Positions 8,884 to 20,597 of a DNA stretch of 58,928 nucleotides are shown one piece after another. Numbering within the stretch: position 1 is the stretch's first letter; each line of letters opens with the position of its first letter. Below the pieces are notes generated by a model that did not search any database, was not told the origin of the DNA, and saw only the letters and a program-made list of their open reading frames with translations. Source of the DNA: an uncultured Lachnospiraceae bacterium. GTDB taxonomy: Bacteria; Bacillota; Clostridia; Lachnospirales; Lachnospiraceae. Both the position numbers and the translations under genes were made by a program. The stretch lies in the NCBI GenBank assembly GCA_949840465.1, contig CATKXE010000011.1, positions 1-58,928 of the forward strand. Reading direction: 5' to 3'.

Positions 8884-9882
8884 GTGGGATTAAAAAATTC
8901 ACAATATCAGGCAATCATGAGAGAATACGAGCAGAAGCAGCTTCGAAGCCGTGACATTCTTACCAGGCATTATGCGGAAGTTTATGAGAGGCTGCCTCAG
9001 TTAAAATCTTTGGAAGAATCCATCTCCATCCTTTCTGTCCAGTATGGAAAACGGTTGCTGGGCGGGGATGAAAGCGCTGTCGATGCTCTGAAAAAGGAGC
9101 TTGCCATTCTTCGAAGGGACAAGAAGGAACTGCTGCAATCTGCCGGTTTCCCCGCGGATTATCTTGAGCTTTCCTATGAATGCCAGGAATGCAAAGATAC
9201 CGGCTATATCGGCAGCAAGAAGTGCCGTTGTTTCAAGCGGGCTGTCACACGTCTTCTTTATGAACAGTCCAATTTAAAAGAAATTTTGCAAAAGGAAAAC
9301 TTCAGCACGTTTTCATTTGATTATTATTCCGACAATTTTATTGATCCAAAGTCTGACCGTTCTTCTCTGGCAATCATGAAAGACGCTTTTGCGGCATGCC
9401 AGAATTTTGTACGGGTATTCGAACGGCAGCATAAGAATCTGTTCCTTTATGGAGATGTGGGAGTCGGTAAAACATTTCTTTCAAATTGTATCGCGAAGGA
9501 ACTCATGGATGCAGGTTTTTCTGTAATCTATTATTCGGCTCCTTCCTTTTTTAATATACTTGCACAAAGTACTTTTCATAAGAACGGAGCGGATGCACAG
9601 AATATATATGACTACATTTACGACTGTGACCTGCTGATTATTGATGACCTGGGCACCGAATATACCAATTCTTTCGTTACATCCCAGCTTTTTACCTGTA
9701 TCAACGAAAGGCTGTTAGGCCGAAGATCCACGGTCATCTCTACGAATCTGTCTCTGGATTCTCTGGCTGACTTATATACGGAGCGGTCTTTTTCCAGAAT
9801 TACCAGTAACTATATTATGCTGAAATTAATTGGCGATGATATCCGAATCAAGAAAAAATTGATGAACAGGGAGGGATTATAA
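8884..9882 (+). CDS. DnaC/DnaI-like helicase loader ATPase
   Basis: The protein has 332 residues and is a AAA+ ATPase. The N-terminal part carries a Cys4 zinc site (CQEC...CRC, about residues 100-119), as in DnaI. The ATPase has Walker A GDVGVGKT (about 194-201), Walker B LLIIDDLGTEY, a sensor STNLS and an arginine near ERSFSRI. It should load the replicative helicase at the fork. The start is GTG with AGGAG seven bases upstream. Its stop overlaps the start of the next gene by one base (TAATG), so it is coupled to the PRPP synthetase gene. The 118-bp gap from dnaD holds no obvious terminator. Confidence 0.9.
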   Translation: MGLKNSQYQAIMREYEQKQLRSRDILTRHYAEVYERLPQLKSLEESISILSVQYGKRLLGGDESAVDALKKELAILRRDKKELLQSAGFPADYLELSYECQECKDTGYIGSKKCRCFKRAVTRLLYEQSNLKEILQKENFSTFSFDYYSDNFIDPKSDRSSLAIMKDAFAACQNFVRVFERQHKNLFLYGDVGVGKTFLSNCIAKELMDAGFSVIYYSAPSFFNILAQSTFHKNGADAQNIYDYIYDCDLLIIDDLGTEYTNSFVTSQLFTCINERLLGRRSTVISTNLSLDSLADLYTERSFSRITSNYIMLKLIGDDIRIKKKLMNREGL

Positions 9883-11072
9883 TGCTGCGTCGAAGTGAAC
9901 GGAACCTGGAGAATATCCCCGTCGGGGCACTGGGGCTGATCCCAATCACAGGCTGTGAAGGGCTTGGAAAAAAAGTCAATGCGTACCTCGTAAAATGGAG
10001 AAAGGAAAGTGAAAACCAACATATTGGCGACGTCGCGTTCAACGGTTATGTAGAAGACAGTTTTATCATTGAAACAAAAGTTCCGCGTTTTGGTTCCGGT
10101 GAAGCGAAAGGGATTATCAATGAGTCGGTCCGCGGAAAGGATCTATATCTTATGGTGGATGTGCTGAATTACAATGTTACCTATTCTCTTACGGGGAACA
10201 TCAATCACATGTCGCCGGACGACCATTTCCAGAATCTCAAGCGGGTAATCGCGGCCATAGGCGGCAAAGGGCGGCGAATCAATGTAATCATGCCGTTCCT
10301 GTATGAAAGCCGTCAACACAGGCGCAGCGGGCGTGAATCTCTGGACTGTGCCCTTGCACTACAGGAGTTGGTCCGCATGGGGGTTGATAATATCATTACC
10401 TTTGACGCGCACGATCCCCGTGTACAGAATGCCATCCCCTTAAATGGTTTCGAGACTGTATCACCGACTTACCAGTTTATCAAAAGCCTGCTCGGAAAAG
10501 TAAAGGACCTCCAGATCGACAGCGGGCATATGATGGCCATCAGCCCGGATGAGGGGGGTACCCGCCGCGCCATCTATCTGGCCAATGTATTGGGGCTGGA
10601 TATGGGGATGTTCTATAAACGGCGCGATTATACCCGCATTGTGGGCGGACGCAACCCCATTGTAGCTCATGAATTTCTGGGAAGTTCCGTAGAAGGGAAA
10701 GATGTGATCATCATTGATGATATGATTTCCTCCGGCGACAGCATTCTGGAAGTTGCCGCAGAATTAAAGCGCAGAAATGCAAGCCGGATATATGCAGCCG
10801 CCACCTTTGGACTGTTTACCAATGGGCTGGAAAAATTCGACAAAGCTTATGAGACCGGCCTCCTCAATGGAATATTGACAACAAACCTGATCTATCAGAC
10901 TCCCGAACTGTTGTCAAAGCCGTACTACATTAATTGTGATATGAGTAAATATATCGCCCTTATCGTTGATACCCTGAACCACGACGGTTCTATCAGCACA
11001 CTATTAAGCCCCAATGAAAGGATACAGCATGTGCTTCAGGTGTATAAAAACGGCGGGGAGATTGAGATGTAA
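9882..11072 (+). CDS. prs: Ribose-phosphate pyrophosphokinase (PRPP synthetase), long divergent form
   Basis: This enzyme makes PRPP from ribose-5-phosphate and ATP for nucleotide, His and Trp synthesis. Signs of the family are SVRGKDLY, the HDPRVQ metal/ATP site, and the PRPP loop VIIIDDMISSGDS. At 396 residues it is longer than the usual 310-320. The usual YARQDRK stretch reads YESRQHRR, and the PRPP loop has SSGDS instead of TAGT. It thus belongs to a divergent branch. It is the last gene of dnaD-dnaI-like-prs and ends before a strong terminator. Confidence 0.85.
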   Translation: MLRRSERNLENIPVGALGLIPITGCEGLGKKVNAYLVKWRKESENQHIGDVAFNGYVEDSFIIETKVPRFGSGEAKGIINESVRGKDLYLMVDVLNYNVTYSLTGNINHMSPDDHFQNLKRVIAAIGGKGRRINVIMPFLYESRQHRRSGRESLDCALALQELVRMGVDNIITFDAHDPRVQNAIPLNGFETVSPTYQFIKSLLGKVKDLQIDSGHMMAISPDEGGTRRAIYLANVLGLDMGMFYKRRDYTRIVGGRNPIVAHEFLGSSVEGKDVIIIDDMISSGDSILEVAAELKRRNASRIYAAATFGLFTNGLEKFDKAYETGLLNGILTTNLIYQTPELLSKPYYINCDMSKYIALIVDTLNHDGSISTLLSPNERIQHVLQVYKNGGEIEM

Positions 11073-11109
11073 GGTTACGGTCCGTCAGGCGGATACAACC
11101 GGTGATTAT

Positions 11110-11159
11110 AAAAAACAGCAGGCAGGTGATATATATTCTTCACCTGCCTGCTGTTTTTT
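11110..11159. terminator. Bidirectional terminator between prs and rpoC
   Basis: A perfect 20-bp stem, core ACAGCAGGCAGGTGA with its complement, has an A run on the left and a T run on the right. It can therefore stop transcription from both the plus-strand prs and the minus-strand rpoC. Confidence 0.93.
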
Positions 11160-11232
11160 ATCTGCTCATGCGGGGCATTGCCATTCGCGGCCAATCAGGC
11201 CGTGAACAGCCTCGCCTCTGCATCTGCCGTTT

Positions 11233-14200
11233 CTACAGGACATCGATACTCTCCAGAATGCCTCCTGCCAGTTCTTCCACTACAGAATCCCCTTCCGCTG
11301 CCGCAACTTCTCCCATATCAGCCGGATCTTCTTCTGCCGCTGCAGCTTCTCCCGATTCCCCAACCGTCATTTCCTCCGCGGATTCTAAGGAGACATCGTC
11401 TCCTGCATCCCCTTCTTCTATGAACTCGTCGTCGAAATCAATCTCATCATCCGGCTTATTCTCTGTATTGAGCCGCACATCCCGGTACTTTCTCATACCA
11501 GTACCTGCCGGAATATGCTTTCCGATAATAACATTCTCTTTCAGGCCGATCAAGTGGTCAACCTTGCCCTTAATCGCTGCCTCAGTGAGAACCTTTGTCG
11601 TCTCCTGGAAGGAAGCCGCAGACAGGAAAGAATCTGTTGCCAGAGACGCCTTCGTGATACCGAGCATAATCTGCTCTCCCACTGCAGGCTCTTTTCCTTC
11701 TGCTTCAAGCTGCTCGTTCACTTCATTGAAGTCCAGCACATCCGCCATGCTGCCCGGCAGGAACTCGGAATCCCCCCGTTCCTCCACACGGATCTTCTTT
11801 AGCATCTGGCGTACAATGACCTCAATATGCTTGTCATTAATATCCACACCCTGCAGGCGGTATACACGCTGCACCTCACGCAGCAGGTAATCCTGGGAGG
11901 CACGTAAGCCTTTGATCTTCAGGATATCGTGCGGATTCACACTACCCTCTGTCAGCTCGTCACCGGCTTCTAAAACCTGCCCGTCCTGCACCTTGATCCT
12001 TGAGCCGTATGGAATCAGATAGGCCTTGGATTCTCCGGTCTGGTCATTGGTCACGATCACTTCACGCTTCTTTTTCGTATCGCTGAGCGTCGCGACCCCC
12101 GCAAACTCCGTGATGATCGCAAGCCCTTTGGGCTTTCTCGCCTCAAACAGCTCTTCCACACGGGGAAGACCCTGTGTAATATCGTCGCCGGCCACGCCGC
12201 CGGTATGGAAGGTACGCATAGTCAGCTGGGTTCCGGGCTCTCCGATGGATTGTGCGGCAATAATTCCGACCGCTTCCCCGACCTGGACGGCTTCCCCTGT
12301 CGCCATGTTCGCTCCGTAGCACTTGGAGCAGACGCCGTTCTTGCACTTACAGGTAAGTATAGTACGGATCTTCACCTGCTCCAATGCATTTCCTTTTTCA
12401 TCTACGCCCCTTTTCATGACACGCTCCGCACGTCTGGGCGTGATCATATGGTTTGCCTTCACCAGCACGTTGCCGTCTTTATCTTTAATGTCCTCGCAGG
12501 AGAAACGTCCTGTAATACGCTCCTGAAGGCTCTCAATCTCTTCGTTTCCATCCATGAATGCCTTCACATACATGCCCGGAATATTGTCCACTTCCGGATC
12601 CACGCAGTCGCTGTCATGGATGATCAGCTCCTGTGAAACGTCCACCAGACGCCTTGTCAGGTAACCGGAATCGGCGGTACGAAGCGCTGTATCGGACAAG
12701 CCTTTACGTGCTCCGTGGGCAGACATGAAGTACTCCAATACGTCCAGCCCTTCACGGAAATTGGACTTGATCGGCAGCTCGATGGTACGCCCTGTGGTAT
12801 CTGCCATCAGGCCGCGCATGCCCGCAAGCTGCTTAATCTGCTTATCCGAACCGCGGGCGCCGGAATCCGCCATCATATAGATGTTGTTGTATTTATCCAG
12901 ACCGCCAAGCAGGGCTTCCGTCAGCCTGTCGTCCGTATTCTTCCAGGTCTCTACGACTTCTTTGTAGCGCTCTTCCTCCGTAATCAGGCCACGCTTATAG
13001 TTCTTCGTAATCCGGTCCACCGTATCCTGCGCGTCCTTAATCATCTGCGGCTTTTCCGGCGGCACAGTCATATCGGAAATGGATACCGTCATGGCTGCTC
13101 TGGTAGAGTACTTATAGCCAATGGCTTTTACATCATCCAATACCTCTGCCGTCTGAGTCGCGCCGTGGGTATTAATCACCTTCTCCAAAATCTGCTTTAA
13201 CTGCTTTTTCCCAACATGGAAATCAATCTCCAGAAGCAGCTCATTGCCTTCCGCTTCGCGGTCTACGAAGCCAAGATCCTGCGGAATGATCTCATTGAAC
13301 AAAAGCCGTCCAAGAGTCGCATCAATCGTTCCCTGCTTTACCGTACCATCCGCCTTCTGCTTGCTTACGCGTACTTTAATCCGGGAATGCAGCGTGATAT
13401 AGCCATTCTCATAAGCCAGAAGCGCCTCGTTCACGCTCTTGAAGAACATTCCTTCCCCCTTTGCCCCCGGCCGCTCCTGCGTCAGATAATAGATGCCAAG
13501 CACCATATCCTGAGACGGAACCGCCACCGGGCCGCCGTCTGAAGGCTTCAGAAGGTTGTTCGGGGAGAGCAGAAGGAAACGGCACTCAGCCTGAGCTTCC
13601 ACTGACAACGGCACATGAACCGCCATCTGGTCTCCATCGAAATCGGCATTGTATGCCGTACATACCAATGGATGCAGCTTGATAGCCTTTCCTTCGATCA
13701 GGATCGGCTCAAACGCCTGAATCCCAAGCCTGTGCAGCGTGGGGGCACGATTCAGCATGACCGGATGCTCCTTAATAACCTCCTCGAGCACATCCCAGAC
13801 CTCCGGCTGCAGACGTTCTACCATCTTCTTCGCATTCTTTATATTGTGTGCGGTTCCGTTTGCCACAAGTTCCTTCATAACAAAGGGCTTGAACAATTCG
13901 ATTGCCATCTCTTTGGGCAGGCCGCACTGATAAATCTTCAATTCCGGCCCTACCACGATAACAGAACGCCCGGAATAGTCCACGCGCTTTCCCAGCAGGT
14001 TCTGACGGAAACGGCCGGATTTTCCTTTCAGCATGTCGGAAAGGGATTTCAACGCACGGTTTCCGGGTCCCGTAACCGGACGGCCGCGGCGGCCATTGTC
14101 AATCAGTGCATCTACCGCCTCCTGAAGCATACGCTTCTCGTTACGCACGATAATGTCCGGCGCACCCAATTCCAAAAGCCTTCTGAGACGGTTATTTCTG

Positions 14201-15012
14201 TTGATAATCCGGCGGTACAGATCGTTCAGATCCGAAGTGGCAAACCGCCCGCCGTCAAGCTGTACCATGGGGCGCAAATCCGGCGGAATGACCGGGATTG
14301 CCGTAAGGATCATCCATTCCGGCTTATTTCCCGATTCACGGAACGCTTCAATGACTTCTAACCGCTTCACGATACGCGCCCGTTTTTGGCCGGATGTATT
14401 TTCCAGAGCCGACTGCAGCTCCGCATATTCCTTTTCCAGGTCAATAGCCTGTAAAAGCTCCTGAATGGCCTCCGCTCCCATGCCGACACGGAAAGCTTTA
14501 TTGCCCCACTTCTCTTTTTCCTCCTGATATTCGGACTCGGAAAGCACCTGCTTATACTGCATATCCGTCTCGCCCTTATCCAATACGATATAGGACGCGA
14601 AATACAGCACCCGCTCCAATGTACGCGGAGAAATATCCAGAATCAAGCCCATGCGGCTGGGAATTCCTTTAAAATACCAGATATGGGAAACCGGCGCAGC
14701 CAACGCAATATGTCCCATCCGCTCACGGCGCACGGAAGATTTTGTTACTTCCACGCCGCAGCGGTCACAGATCACACCTTTATAGCGGATTTTTTTATAC
14801 TTCCCGCAATGGCATTCCCAATCCTTGCTCGGTCCAAAAATCCTCTCGCAGAAAAGCCCGTCTTTCTCCGGTTTCAGTGTTCTATAATTAATGGTCTCCG
14901 GCTTTGTCACTTCGCCTCTTGACCATTCCATGATTTTTTCTGGTGAAGCCAGGCCGATCTTAATTGCGTCAAATGTTAACGGTTCGTATTGTTTTTCATT
15001 GTTCATTGGCAT
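11233..15012 (-). CDS. rpoC: RNA polymerase beta' subunit RpoC
   Basis: The protein has 1259 residues. The catalytic NADFDGD loop that holds the active-site magnesium is at about residues 450-456. The N-terminal zinc site (CHCGKY...CDRCG) and the second zinc site ([13 protein letters not shown]) are both present, as is the bridge-helix region around GARG. The C-terminus carries an acidic, Ala/Glu-rich tail. It starts 14 bp after rpoB with AGGAGGAGCC before the ATG, so rpoB and rpoC are co-transcribed. Length is typical for Clostridia. Confidence 0.98.
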   Translation of the reverse strand: MPMNNEKQYEPLTFDAIKIGLASPEKIMEWSRGEVTKPETINYRTLKPEKDGLFCERIFGPSKDWECHCGKYKKIRYKGVICDRCGVEVTKSSVRRERMGHIALAAPVSHIWYFKGIPSRMGLILDISPRTLERVLYFASYIVLDKGETDMQYKQVLSESEYQEEKEKWGNKAFRVGMGAEAIQELLQAIDLEKEYAELQSALENTSGQKRARIVKRLEVIEAFRESGNKPEWMILTAIPVIPPDLRPMVQLDGGRFATSDLNDLYRRIINRNNRLRRLLELGAPDIIVRNEKRMLQEAVDALIDNGRRGRPVTGPGNRALKSLSDMLKGKSGRFRQNLLGKRVDYSGRSVIVVGPELKIYQCGLPKEMAIELFKPFVMKELVANGTAHNIKNAKKMVERLQPEVWDVLEEVIKEHPVMLNRAPTLHRLGIQAFEPILIEGKAIKLHPLVCTAYNADFDGDQMAVHVPLSVEAQAECRFLLLSPNNLLKPSDGGPVAVPSQDMVLGIYYLTQERPGAKGEGMFFKSVNEALLAYENGYITLHSRIKVRVSKQKADGTVKQGTIDATLGRLLFNEIIPQDLGFVDREAEGNELLLEIDFHVGKKQLKQILEKVINTHGATQTAEVLDDVKAIGYKYSTRAAMTVSISDMTVPPEKPQMIKDAQDTVDRITKNYKRGLITEEERYKEVVETWKNTDDRLTEALLGGLDKYNNIYMMADSGARGSDKQIKQLAGMRGLMADTTGRTIELPIKSNFREGLDVLEYFMSAHGARKGLSDTALRTADSGYLTRRLVDVSQELIIHDSDCVDPEVDNIPGMYVKAFMDGNEEIESLQERITGRFSCEDIKDKDGNVLVKANHMITPRRAERVMKRGVDEKGNALEQVKIRTILTCKCKNGVCSKCYGANMATGEAVQVGEAVGIIAAQSIGEPGTQLTMRTFHTGGVAGDDITQGLPRVEELFEARKPKGLAIITEFAGVATLSDTKKKREVIVTNDQTGESKAYLIPYGSRIKVQDGQVLEAGDELTEGSVNPHDILKIKGLRASQDYLLREVQRVYRLQGVDINDKHIEVIVRQMLKKIRVEERGDSEFLPGSMADVLDFNEVNEQLEAEGKEPAVGEQIMLGITKASLATDSFLSAASFQETTKVLTEAAIKGKVDHLIGLKENVIIGKHIPAGTGMRKYRDVRLNTENKPDDEIDFDDEFIEEGDAGDDVSLESAEEMTVGESGEAAAAEEDPADMGEVAAAEGDSVVEELAGGILESIDVL

Positions 15013-15026
15013 ATAATCGGCTCCTC

Positions 15027-18000
15027 CTATTCCATGTCATCTCCAAAATACTCATCGTCGTCAAACTCTATCTCTTCATCATCGTCAAATTCGCTGTCAT
15101 CCGGCTCAACGTCTTCCAGCTCTCCGTCCACGAATTCCTGTTCCGTATAGCCATGATCCCCATAAGATTCATCATCGCCGTATCTTCTGTCGCCCTCAAT
15201 GATGGAATTCAGATTGGTCTCTCCATAGTCTACCGTTTCCATGATCTCCACTTCCACATTGTCGTCACGCAGTACGCGTACATCCAATGCCAGAGACTGC
15301 AGTTCCTTTAAAAGTACCTTGAAAGATTCCGGAATGCCTGGTTCCGGGATATTCTCACCTTTAATAATTGCCTCGTATGTCTTTACACGCCCTACTACAT
15401 CATCCGACTTCACGGTCAGGATCTCCTGCAGCGTATAGGATGCGCCGTAGGCTTCCAGCGCCCAGACTTCCATCTCCCCGAAACGCTGTCCGCCGAACTG
15501 GGCTTTTCCACCCAAAGGCTGCTGGGTTACCAGAGAATATGGTCCTGTGGAACGGGCATGGATCTTATCATCCACCAGATGATGGAGTTTCAGGTAATGC
15601 ATGTGCCCGATCGTAACCGGGCTGTCAAAGAACTCTCCGGTACGCCCGTCGCGCAGGCGGACTTTTCCGTCCCGTGAAATAGGCACTCCCTGCCACAGTT
15701 CCCGGTACTCCCGGTTGTCGTACAGATACTTCATTACCTCCGGGAGAAGTTCTTCCCCATGCCGCTTCTCAAATTCTTCCCACTCTAAGTTCACATAGTC
15801 ATTGGCCAGATCCAGGGTATCCATGATATCCACCTCGTTGGCGCCGTCAAATACCGGCGTGGAGATATTGAATCCCAGCGCTTTTGCAGCCAGGCTCAGA
15901 TGGATCTCCAATACCTGCCCGATATTCATTCGTGACGGAACTCCCAGGGGATTCAGCACAATATCCAAAGGCCGCCCGTTGGGCAGGTATGGCATATCCT
16001 CTACCGGAAGTACACGGGAAACCACACCCTTGTTCCCATGACGTCCCGCCATCTTATCCCCCACGGAAATCTTTCTCTTCTGTGCAATATAGATGCGCAC
16101 AGACTGGTTAACGCCAGGTGATAATTCGTCTCCGTTGTCTCTGGTAAATACCTTCGCATCCACCACGATCCCGTATTCTCCATGAGGCACCTTCAGGGAC
16201 GTATCCCGGACTTCGCGTGCCTTTTCCCCGAAAATCGCACGCAGCAGCCGTTCTTCTGCAGTGAGCTCCGTCTCACCCTTAGGAGTCACTTTACCCACCA
16301 GGATATCGCCTGCACGAACCTCAGCGCCGATCCGGATGATTCCCCGCTCATCCAGATCCTTGAGCGCTTCGTCGCCGACGCCGGGAATATCCCTTGTGAT
16401 CTCCTCCGGCCCCAGCTTCGTGTCTCTTGCCTCTGCCTCATACTCCTCAATGTGGACCGAAGTATATACGTCATCCTGCACCAGACGCTCGCTGAGCAGT
16501 ACTGCGTCCTCGTAGTTATATCCTTCCCATGTCATGAATCCAATTAAAGGATTCTTTCCAAGAGCCATCTCTCCATTGGAAGTGGACGGACCGTCCGCAA
16601 TGACCTGCCCCTCTTCCACTCTTTCTCCTTTATTGACGATCGGCCTCTGGTTATAACAGTTGCTCTGATTGCTCCGTTGGAACTTCATCAGCTTATATGT
16701 CTTCTTGCTGCCGTCATCTGAGCGCACCGTAATCTCGGTGGATGTGGAGCGCTCTACCACACCGGCTTTTTCCGCAACCACGCAGACGCCGGAGTCTACC
16801 GCAGACTTCACTTCCATACCCGTTCCTACAACCGGGGCTTCCGTAGTCAGAAGAGGCACCGCCTGGCGCTGCATGTTGGAACCCATCAGGGCGCGGTTGG
16901 CGTCGTCATTTTCCAGAAACGGAATCAATGCCGTAGCGACAGAAAACACCATCTTCGGGGATACATCCATGAAATCAAACTTGCTTCGCTCATACTCCTG
17001 CGTCTCTTCCCGATAACGGCCGGATACGTTCTTACGCACAAAATGCCCGTCTGCATCCAATGCTTCATTGGCCTGCGCCACATGGTAATTATCCTCTTCA
17101 TCCGCGGTCATATAGACTACTTCATCCGTGACCACCGGATTTTCCGGGTTAGTCTTATCTATCACACGATAGGGCGCCTCCACAAAACCATACTGATTGA
17201 TCCTTGCATAGCATGCCAACGAGTTAATCAGGCCGATGTTGGGGCCTTCAGGCGTCTCGATGGGACACATCCTCCCATAGTGGGAATAGTGTACGTCGCG
17301 GACCTCAAACCCGGCACGCTCACGGGACAGGCCTCCTGGCCCCAGAGCGGAAAGACGCCTCTTATGGGTCAGCTCTCCTAAAGGATTATTCTGATCCATG
17401 AACTGGGACAACTGGGAGGAACCGAAGAATTCCTTCACCGCCGCGGTCACCGGCTTTATATTGATCAGGGACTGGGGCGAGATCCCTTCCTGATCCTGTG
17501 TTGTCATCCGTTCGCGGACTACCCTCTCCAGTCTGGACAGCCCGATCCGATACTGGTTCTGAAGCAGTTCGCCTACCGCGCGGATACGCCGGTTGCCCAG
17601 ATGGTCGATATCGTCATCGTTGCCCATGCCGTATTCCAGATGCATATTGTAATTAATGGAAGCAAGGATATCTTCTTTTGTAATATGCTTTGGAATCAGG
17701 TCATGGAGATCGCGCTTAATCAGAGCTTTCAGTTCGTCAATATCCCCCGCGCTTTCTTCGAGCAGCCCTTCCAGTACAGGATAATAGACCTGCTCCGTCA
17801 CGCCCACATCCTGCGGGTCGATATCCACAACCGCCTGCAGGTCAACCATCATATTAGAAAGGATCTTGATATTGCGCGAACTCTCCTCACCCTTTACCCA
17901 CAGATAAGGAACCGCCGCATTCTGGATTGTATCGGCAAGCTCTCTTGTAATTACTGTTCCGGCCGTAGCAATCACCTCCCCGGTGATCGTGCTGGCCACA

Positions 18001-18890
18001 TCTTCCGCCAAAACCTGCCCCTTGACACGGTTCTTTAGCAGCAGCTTTTTATTAAACTTGTACCGCCCCACCCTGGCAAGATCATAACGCCTTGCATCAA
18101 AAAACATGCTGGTAATCAAACTTTCCGCACTGTCTACTGCAAGCGGCTCTCCGGGACGGATCTTTTTATAAAGTTCCAGAAGCCCTTCCTGATAATTCTC
18201 AGCAGTATCCTTGGTAAAACTTGCAAGGATCTTGGGTTCTTCTCCGAACAATTCAAGGATCTCAGGATTGGTCCCGATTCCAAGCGCACGCACAAGCACT
18301 GTGATCGGCACCTTCCTGGTCCGGTCTACACGGACATAAAACACGTCATTGGAGTCTGTCTCATATTCCAACCATGCTCCCCGGTTAGGAATGACTGTAG
18401 AAGAATAAAGCTTTTTTCCCAGCTTATCATGTGCGATCCCGTAGTAAATACCCGGTGAACGGACAAGCTGGCTGACAATTACTCGCTCTGCCCCGTTAAT
18501 CACGAAAGTTCCTGTCTTAGTCATCAACGGAAGATCTCCCATAAAAATCTCGTGCTCGTTAATCTCGTCATTCTCTTTGTTGTAGAGCCTTACCCTTACT
18601 TTCAAAGGCGCAGCATAAGTCGCATCCCGCTCTTTGCACTCTTCAATCGTGTACTTTACTTCATCCTCGCATAACCTGAAGTCAACAAATTCCAGACTCA
18701 AGTGGCCGCTGTAATCAGCAATCGGAGAGATATCACTGAATACCTCTTTTAATCCGTCAGTCAGAAACCATTCATATGAATTTTTCTGGACTTCAATCAA
18801 ATTCGGCATCTGCAGTACTTCTTTTTGTCTGGAATAGCTCATGCGTGAACTTTTTCCGCTTGTGATGGGACGAATTCTGTTTTTCTCCAT
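15027..18890 (-). CDS. rpoB: RNA polymerase beta subunit RpoB
   Basis: The protein has 1287 residues. The rifampicin region reads [20 protein letters not shown] then [11 protein letters not shown] (about 488-518), with the usual Asp, His and Ser residues, so no rifampicin-resistance substitution is visible. The C-terminus carries a strongly acidic tail of about 35 residues ([17 protein letters not shown]). AAGGAG lies ten bases before the ATG. The gene follows rplL after a 362-bp gap holding an attenuator and its own promoter. Confidence 0.98.
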   Translation of the reverse strand: MEKNRIRPITSGKSSRMSYSRQKEVLQMPNLIEVQKNSYEWFLTDGLKEVFSDISPIADYSGHLSLEFVDFRLCEDEVKYTIEECKERDATYAAPLKVRVRLYNKENDEINEHEIFMGDLPLMTKTGTFVINGAERVIVSQLVRSPGIYYGIAHDKLGKKLYSSTVIPNRGAWLEYETDSNDVFYVRVDRTRKVPITVLVRALGIGTNPEILELFGEEPKILASFTKDTAENYQEGLLELYKKIRPGEPLAVDSAESLITSMFFDARRYDLARVGRYKFNKKLLLKNRVKGQVLAEDVASTITGEVIATAGTVITRELADTIQNAAVPYLWVKGEESSRNIKILSNMMVDLQAVVDIDPQDVGVTEQVYYPVLEGLLEESAGDIDELKALIKRDLHDLIPKHITKEDILASINYNMHLEYGMGNDDDIDHLGNRRIRAVGELLQNQYRIGLSRLERVVRERMTTQDQEGISPQSLINIKPVTAAVKEFFGSSQLSQFMDQNNPLGELTHKRRLSALGPGGLSRERAGFEVRDVHYSHYGRMCPIETPEGPNIGLINSLACYARINQYGFVEAPYRVIDKTNPENPVVTDEVVYMTADEEDNYHVAQANEALDADGHFVRKNVSGRYREETQEYERSKFDFMDVSPKMVFSVATALIPFLENDDANRALMGSNMQRQAVPLLTTEAPVVGTGMEVKSAVDSGVCVVAEKAGVVERSTSTEITVRSDDGSKKTYKLMKFQRSNQSNCYNQRPIVNKGERVEEGQVIADGPSTSNGEMALGKNPLIGFMTWEGYNYEDAVLLSERLVQDDVYTSVHIEEYEAEARDTKLGPEEITRDIPGVGDEALKDLDERGIIRIGAEVRAGDILVGKVTPKGETELTAEERLLRAIFGEKAREVRDTSLKVPHGEYGIVVDAKVFTRDNGDELSPGVNQSVRIYIAQKRKISVGDKMAGRHGNKGVVSRVLPVEDMPYLPNGRPLDIVLNPLGVPSRMNIGQVLEIHLSLAAKALGFNISTPVFDGANEVDIMDTLDLANDYVNLEWEEFEKRHGEELLPEVMKYLYDNREYRELWQGVPISRDGKVRLRDGRTGEFFDSPVTIGHMHYLKLHHLVDDKIHARSTGPYSLVTQQPLGGKAQFGGQRFGEMEVWALEAYGASYTLQEILTVKSDDVVGRVKTYEAIIKGENIPEPGIPESFKVLLKELQSLALDVRVLRDDNVEVEIMETVDYGETNLNSIIEGDRRYGDDESYGDHGYTEQEFVDGELEDVEPDDSEFDDDEEIEFDDDEYFGDDME

Positions 18891-19032
18891 TGACGTTTCA
18901 CTCCTTATTAATATTTTGACAAATGTTCGGAAATTATGACGAGATGTTCCTGTTCATAGTCCGTCCACCTGCACAGTTTCCTATTGGGATTTCGTAAGAA
19001 ACGGTATATCTTTCCATAATAACGCATTCTTT

Positions 19033-19062
19033 ACTATAGCATAAATAACTTTTCAATGTCAA
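19033..19062 (-). promoter_or_regulatory. Internal promoter for rpoBC
   Basis: On the minus strand a perfect TTGACA (19057-19062) is separated by 18 bp from TATAGT (19033-19038), about 143 bp before the rpoB start. This gives rpoBC a promoter independent of rplJL. Confidence 0.65.
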
Positions 19063-19197
19063 CACATTTTCAAAAAGTTCTTGACAAATAAACATTTATG
19101 TGGTAATAGAAATTCCCCAAAAAAGTACGGTACAACTGCCATAACCCTCCTGTTCCCCGAAAACCAGAGCCATAAGACAATCCTGCAAAAGAAGAAA

Positions 19198-19226
19198 AAC
19201 CGCAGACGAGCATTTCATCTGCGGTT
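19198..19226 (-). terminator. rplL-rpoB attenuator
   Basis: A 12-bp stem (AACCGCAGATGA paired to its near-complement, one wobble) is followed on the minus strand by a T-rich run. It lies 27 bp past the rplL stop. Partial termination here is known in other bacteria to lower RNA polymerase output relative to L7/L12. Confidence 0.8.
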
Positions 19227-19252
19227 CTCATGCCATTACAATCCGTAACGAA

Positions 19253-19630
19253 TTATTTCAGGTTTACTTCTGCGCCTTCGCCTTCCAGCTTCGCCTTGAT
19301 TTCTTCAGCTTCTGCCTTGGAAACTGCTTCCTTCACTACCTTCGGAGCATTGTCAACCAGTTCTTTTGCTTCCTTCAGTCCGAGACCTGTGATTTCACGT
19401 ACAGCCTTAATTACCTTAACCTTAGATGAGCCTGCCGATACCAGTTCCACATCAAACTCGTCTTTCTCTGCCTCTGCTGCCGCGCCGTCTCCGCCTGCTG
19501 CTGCAACTACGACACCTGCTGCTGCAGATACACCAAATTCTTCTTCACATGCTTTTACTAATTCATTCAGCTCTAATACTGATAATTCCTTGATCGCATC
19601 GATCATCTCAGCTGTTGTCAACTTAGCCAT
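19253..19630 (-). CDS. rplL: 50S ribosomal protein L7/L12
   Basis: The protein has 125 residues: an N-terminal dimerisation domain ([20 protein letters not shown]), an Ala/Gly-rich hinge (about 40-55), and a C-terminal factor-binding domain with [23 protein letters not shown]. It forms the stalk that recruits translation GTPases. The frame opens five codons earlier, but the start at 19630 fits the family and has TGGAGG ten bases upstream. It is second in the rplJ-rplL pair. Confidence 0.97.
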   Translation of the reverse strand: MAKLTTAEMIDAIKELSVLELNELVKACEEEFGVSAAAGVVVAAAGGDGAAAEAEKDEFDVELVSAGSSKVKVIKAVREITGLGLKEAKELVDNAPKVVKEAVSKAEAEEIKAKLEGEGAEVNLK

Positions 19631-19763
19631 TGTTATGTCCTCCATTTTTTATTTTGTTTTATCCTCCGGCATTTCCTGAAAAATACCGGAATCTCTGCCT
19701 TTCGCGACCGTAGGGATATTGCATGTATCTAAATGTGCTTTCATCCCCCGATCCTGCCATATC

Positions 19764-20291
19764 TTACTCTGCTGCTTCTGCCGCTTCCGCAGGAGCCTCT
19801 GCCGTCTCGCCGTCCTTCTCCGCAATCTGCTTGATCACGCGTGCGAAATTAGCAATCGGCGACTGCATGCTTCCAAGCAATCTGGAAAGAAGCACTTCTC
19901 TCGACGGAATCTGAGATAACTCTGTGAGCCCGGCCACATCGTAAACCTGGCCTTCCACCACGCCGCCCTTTAATTCCAGCTTGTTAGCAGTCTTCGCAAA
20001 GTTACAGATAACTCTTGCCGGAGCCGTCACGTCATCCTTGGAAATCGCGATAGCGCTGGGTCCCTTCAGGCAATCGTCCAACCCTTCAAACTCTGTTCCT
20101 TCAAAGGCCCTCTTCATCATAGTGTTCTTGTAAACCCTGTATACTACGCCGGCTTCCCGAAGCTGCTTACGAAGTTCCGTATCCTGTCCTACGGTCAATC
20201 CACGGTAGTCAACAAGAACTACAGATTTGGCATCCTTGATGTCTTCAGCGATGGCTGCTACAATTGGTTGTTTTAACTCAACTTTTGCCAC
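19764..20291 (-). CDS. rplJ: 50S ribosomal protein L10
   Basis: The protein has 175 residues, starting MAKVELKQPIV from a GTG codon with AAGGAGGTG nine bases upstream. A longer frame to an upstream ATG exists, but those residues overlap the leader and are not L10-like. The core VVLVDYRGLTVGQDTELRKQLREAGV and KNTMMKRA are typical; the C-terminal helix that binds L7/L12 dimers is followed by an Ala/Glu-rich tail. It anchors the ribosomal stalk. L10 with L7/L12 is expected to repress its own mRNA through the leader described here. Confidence 0.95.
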   Translation of the reverse strand: MAKVELKQPIVAAIAEDIKDAKSVVLVDYRGLTVGQDTELRKQLREAGVVYRVYKNTMMKRAFEGTEFEGLDDCLKGPSAIAISKDDVTAPARVICNFAKTANKLELKGGVVEGQVYDVAGLTELSQIPSREVLLSRLLGSMQSPIANFARVIKQIAEKDGETAEAPAEAAEAAE

Positions 20292-20399
20292 GTCCTGGTG
20301 CACCTCCTTATATATTTTAATTACTGCCACAAGGAAATGAATTGTCTTATCAATCATACTCTACATAGAAGCCCTACCGGCGAAACTCCGCCAGACGGC

Positions 20400-20542
20400 T
20401 TCCCTGTAGTTCCTAAAAAAACCTCTGTGCCCGCAAAGACACAGAGGTAAAATCCAATTCTATGAATCTCGCATTCCTCGGTAGGCGTTGTCCTCCTTAT
20501 GCCCTGCGGCACCTACTGTCTTCGGCAGCTAATTGCCCACAT
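20400..20542 (-). ncRNA. Ribosomal protein L10 leader RNA
   Basis: On the minus strand the stretch around 20461-20530 carries the L10-leader core (GCCGAAGACAGTAGGTGC, then AAGGAGGACAACGCCTACC), which is the known binding site for L10(L12)4. It is followed by a terminator hairpin, so the leader can control rplJL by attenuation. The distinctive core makes the call firm; the exact ends are approximate. Confidence 0.9.
20415..20447 (-). terminator. Attenuator hairpin of the L10 leader
   Basis: CCTCTGTG / CACAGAGG with a 10-base loop is followed on the minus strand by seven T residues. It lies between the L10 leader core and rplJ. Confidence 0.88.
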
Positions 20543-20571
20543 AGCATAGCACCTTTCCTGCGGGATGTCAA
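20543..20571 (-). promoter_or_regulatory. rplJL promoter
   Basis: TTGACA (20566-20571) and TATGCT (20543-20548) on the minus strand are separated by exactly 17 bp, directly upstream of the L10 leader. Confidence 0.8.
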
Positions 20572-20597
20572 CTTGTTTTTTTTAATTGATACGTGTT

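Noticed and set aside
16750..17450. Rifampicin-resistance change in RpoB
   Set aside because: The cluster reads as wild type at the usual Asp, His and Ser positions.
19081..19109. Plus-strand promoter TTGACA-17-TAATAG in the rplL-rpoB gap
   Set aside because: It has a poor -10 and would read antisense into rplL. It is most likely chance in AT-rich DNA.
20292..20357. ATG start of L10 at 20357
   Set aside because: The extra 22 residues lie in the leader and would contain the AAGGAGG of the GTG start. L10 normally begins with MAKVEL-like sequence.
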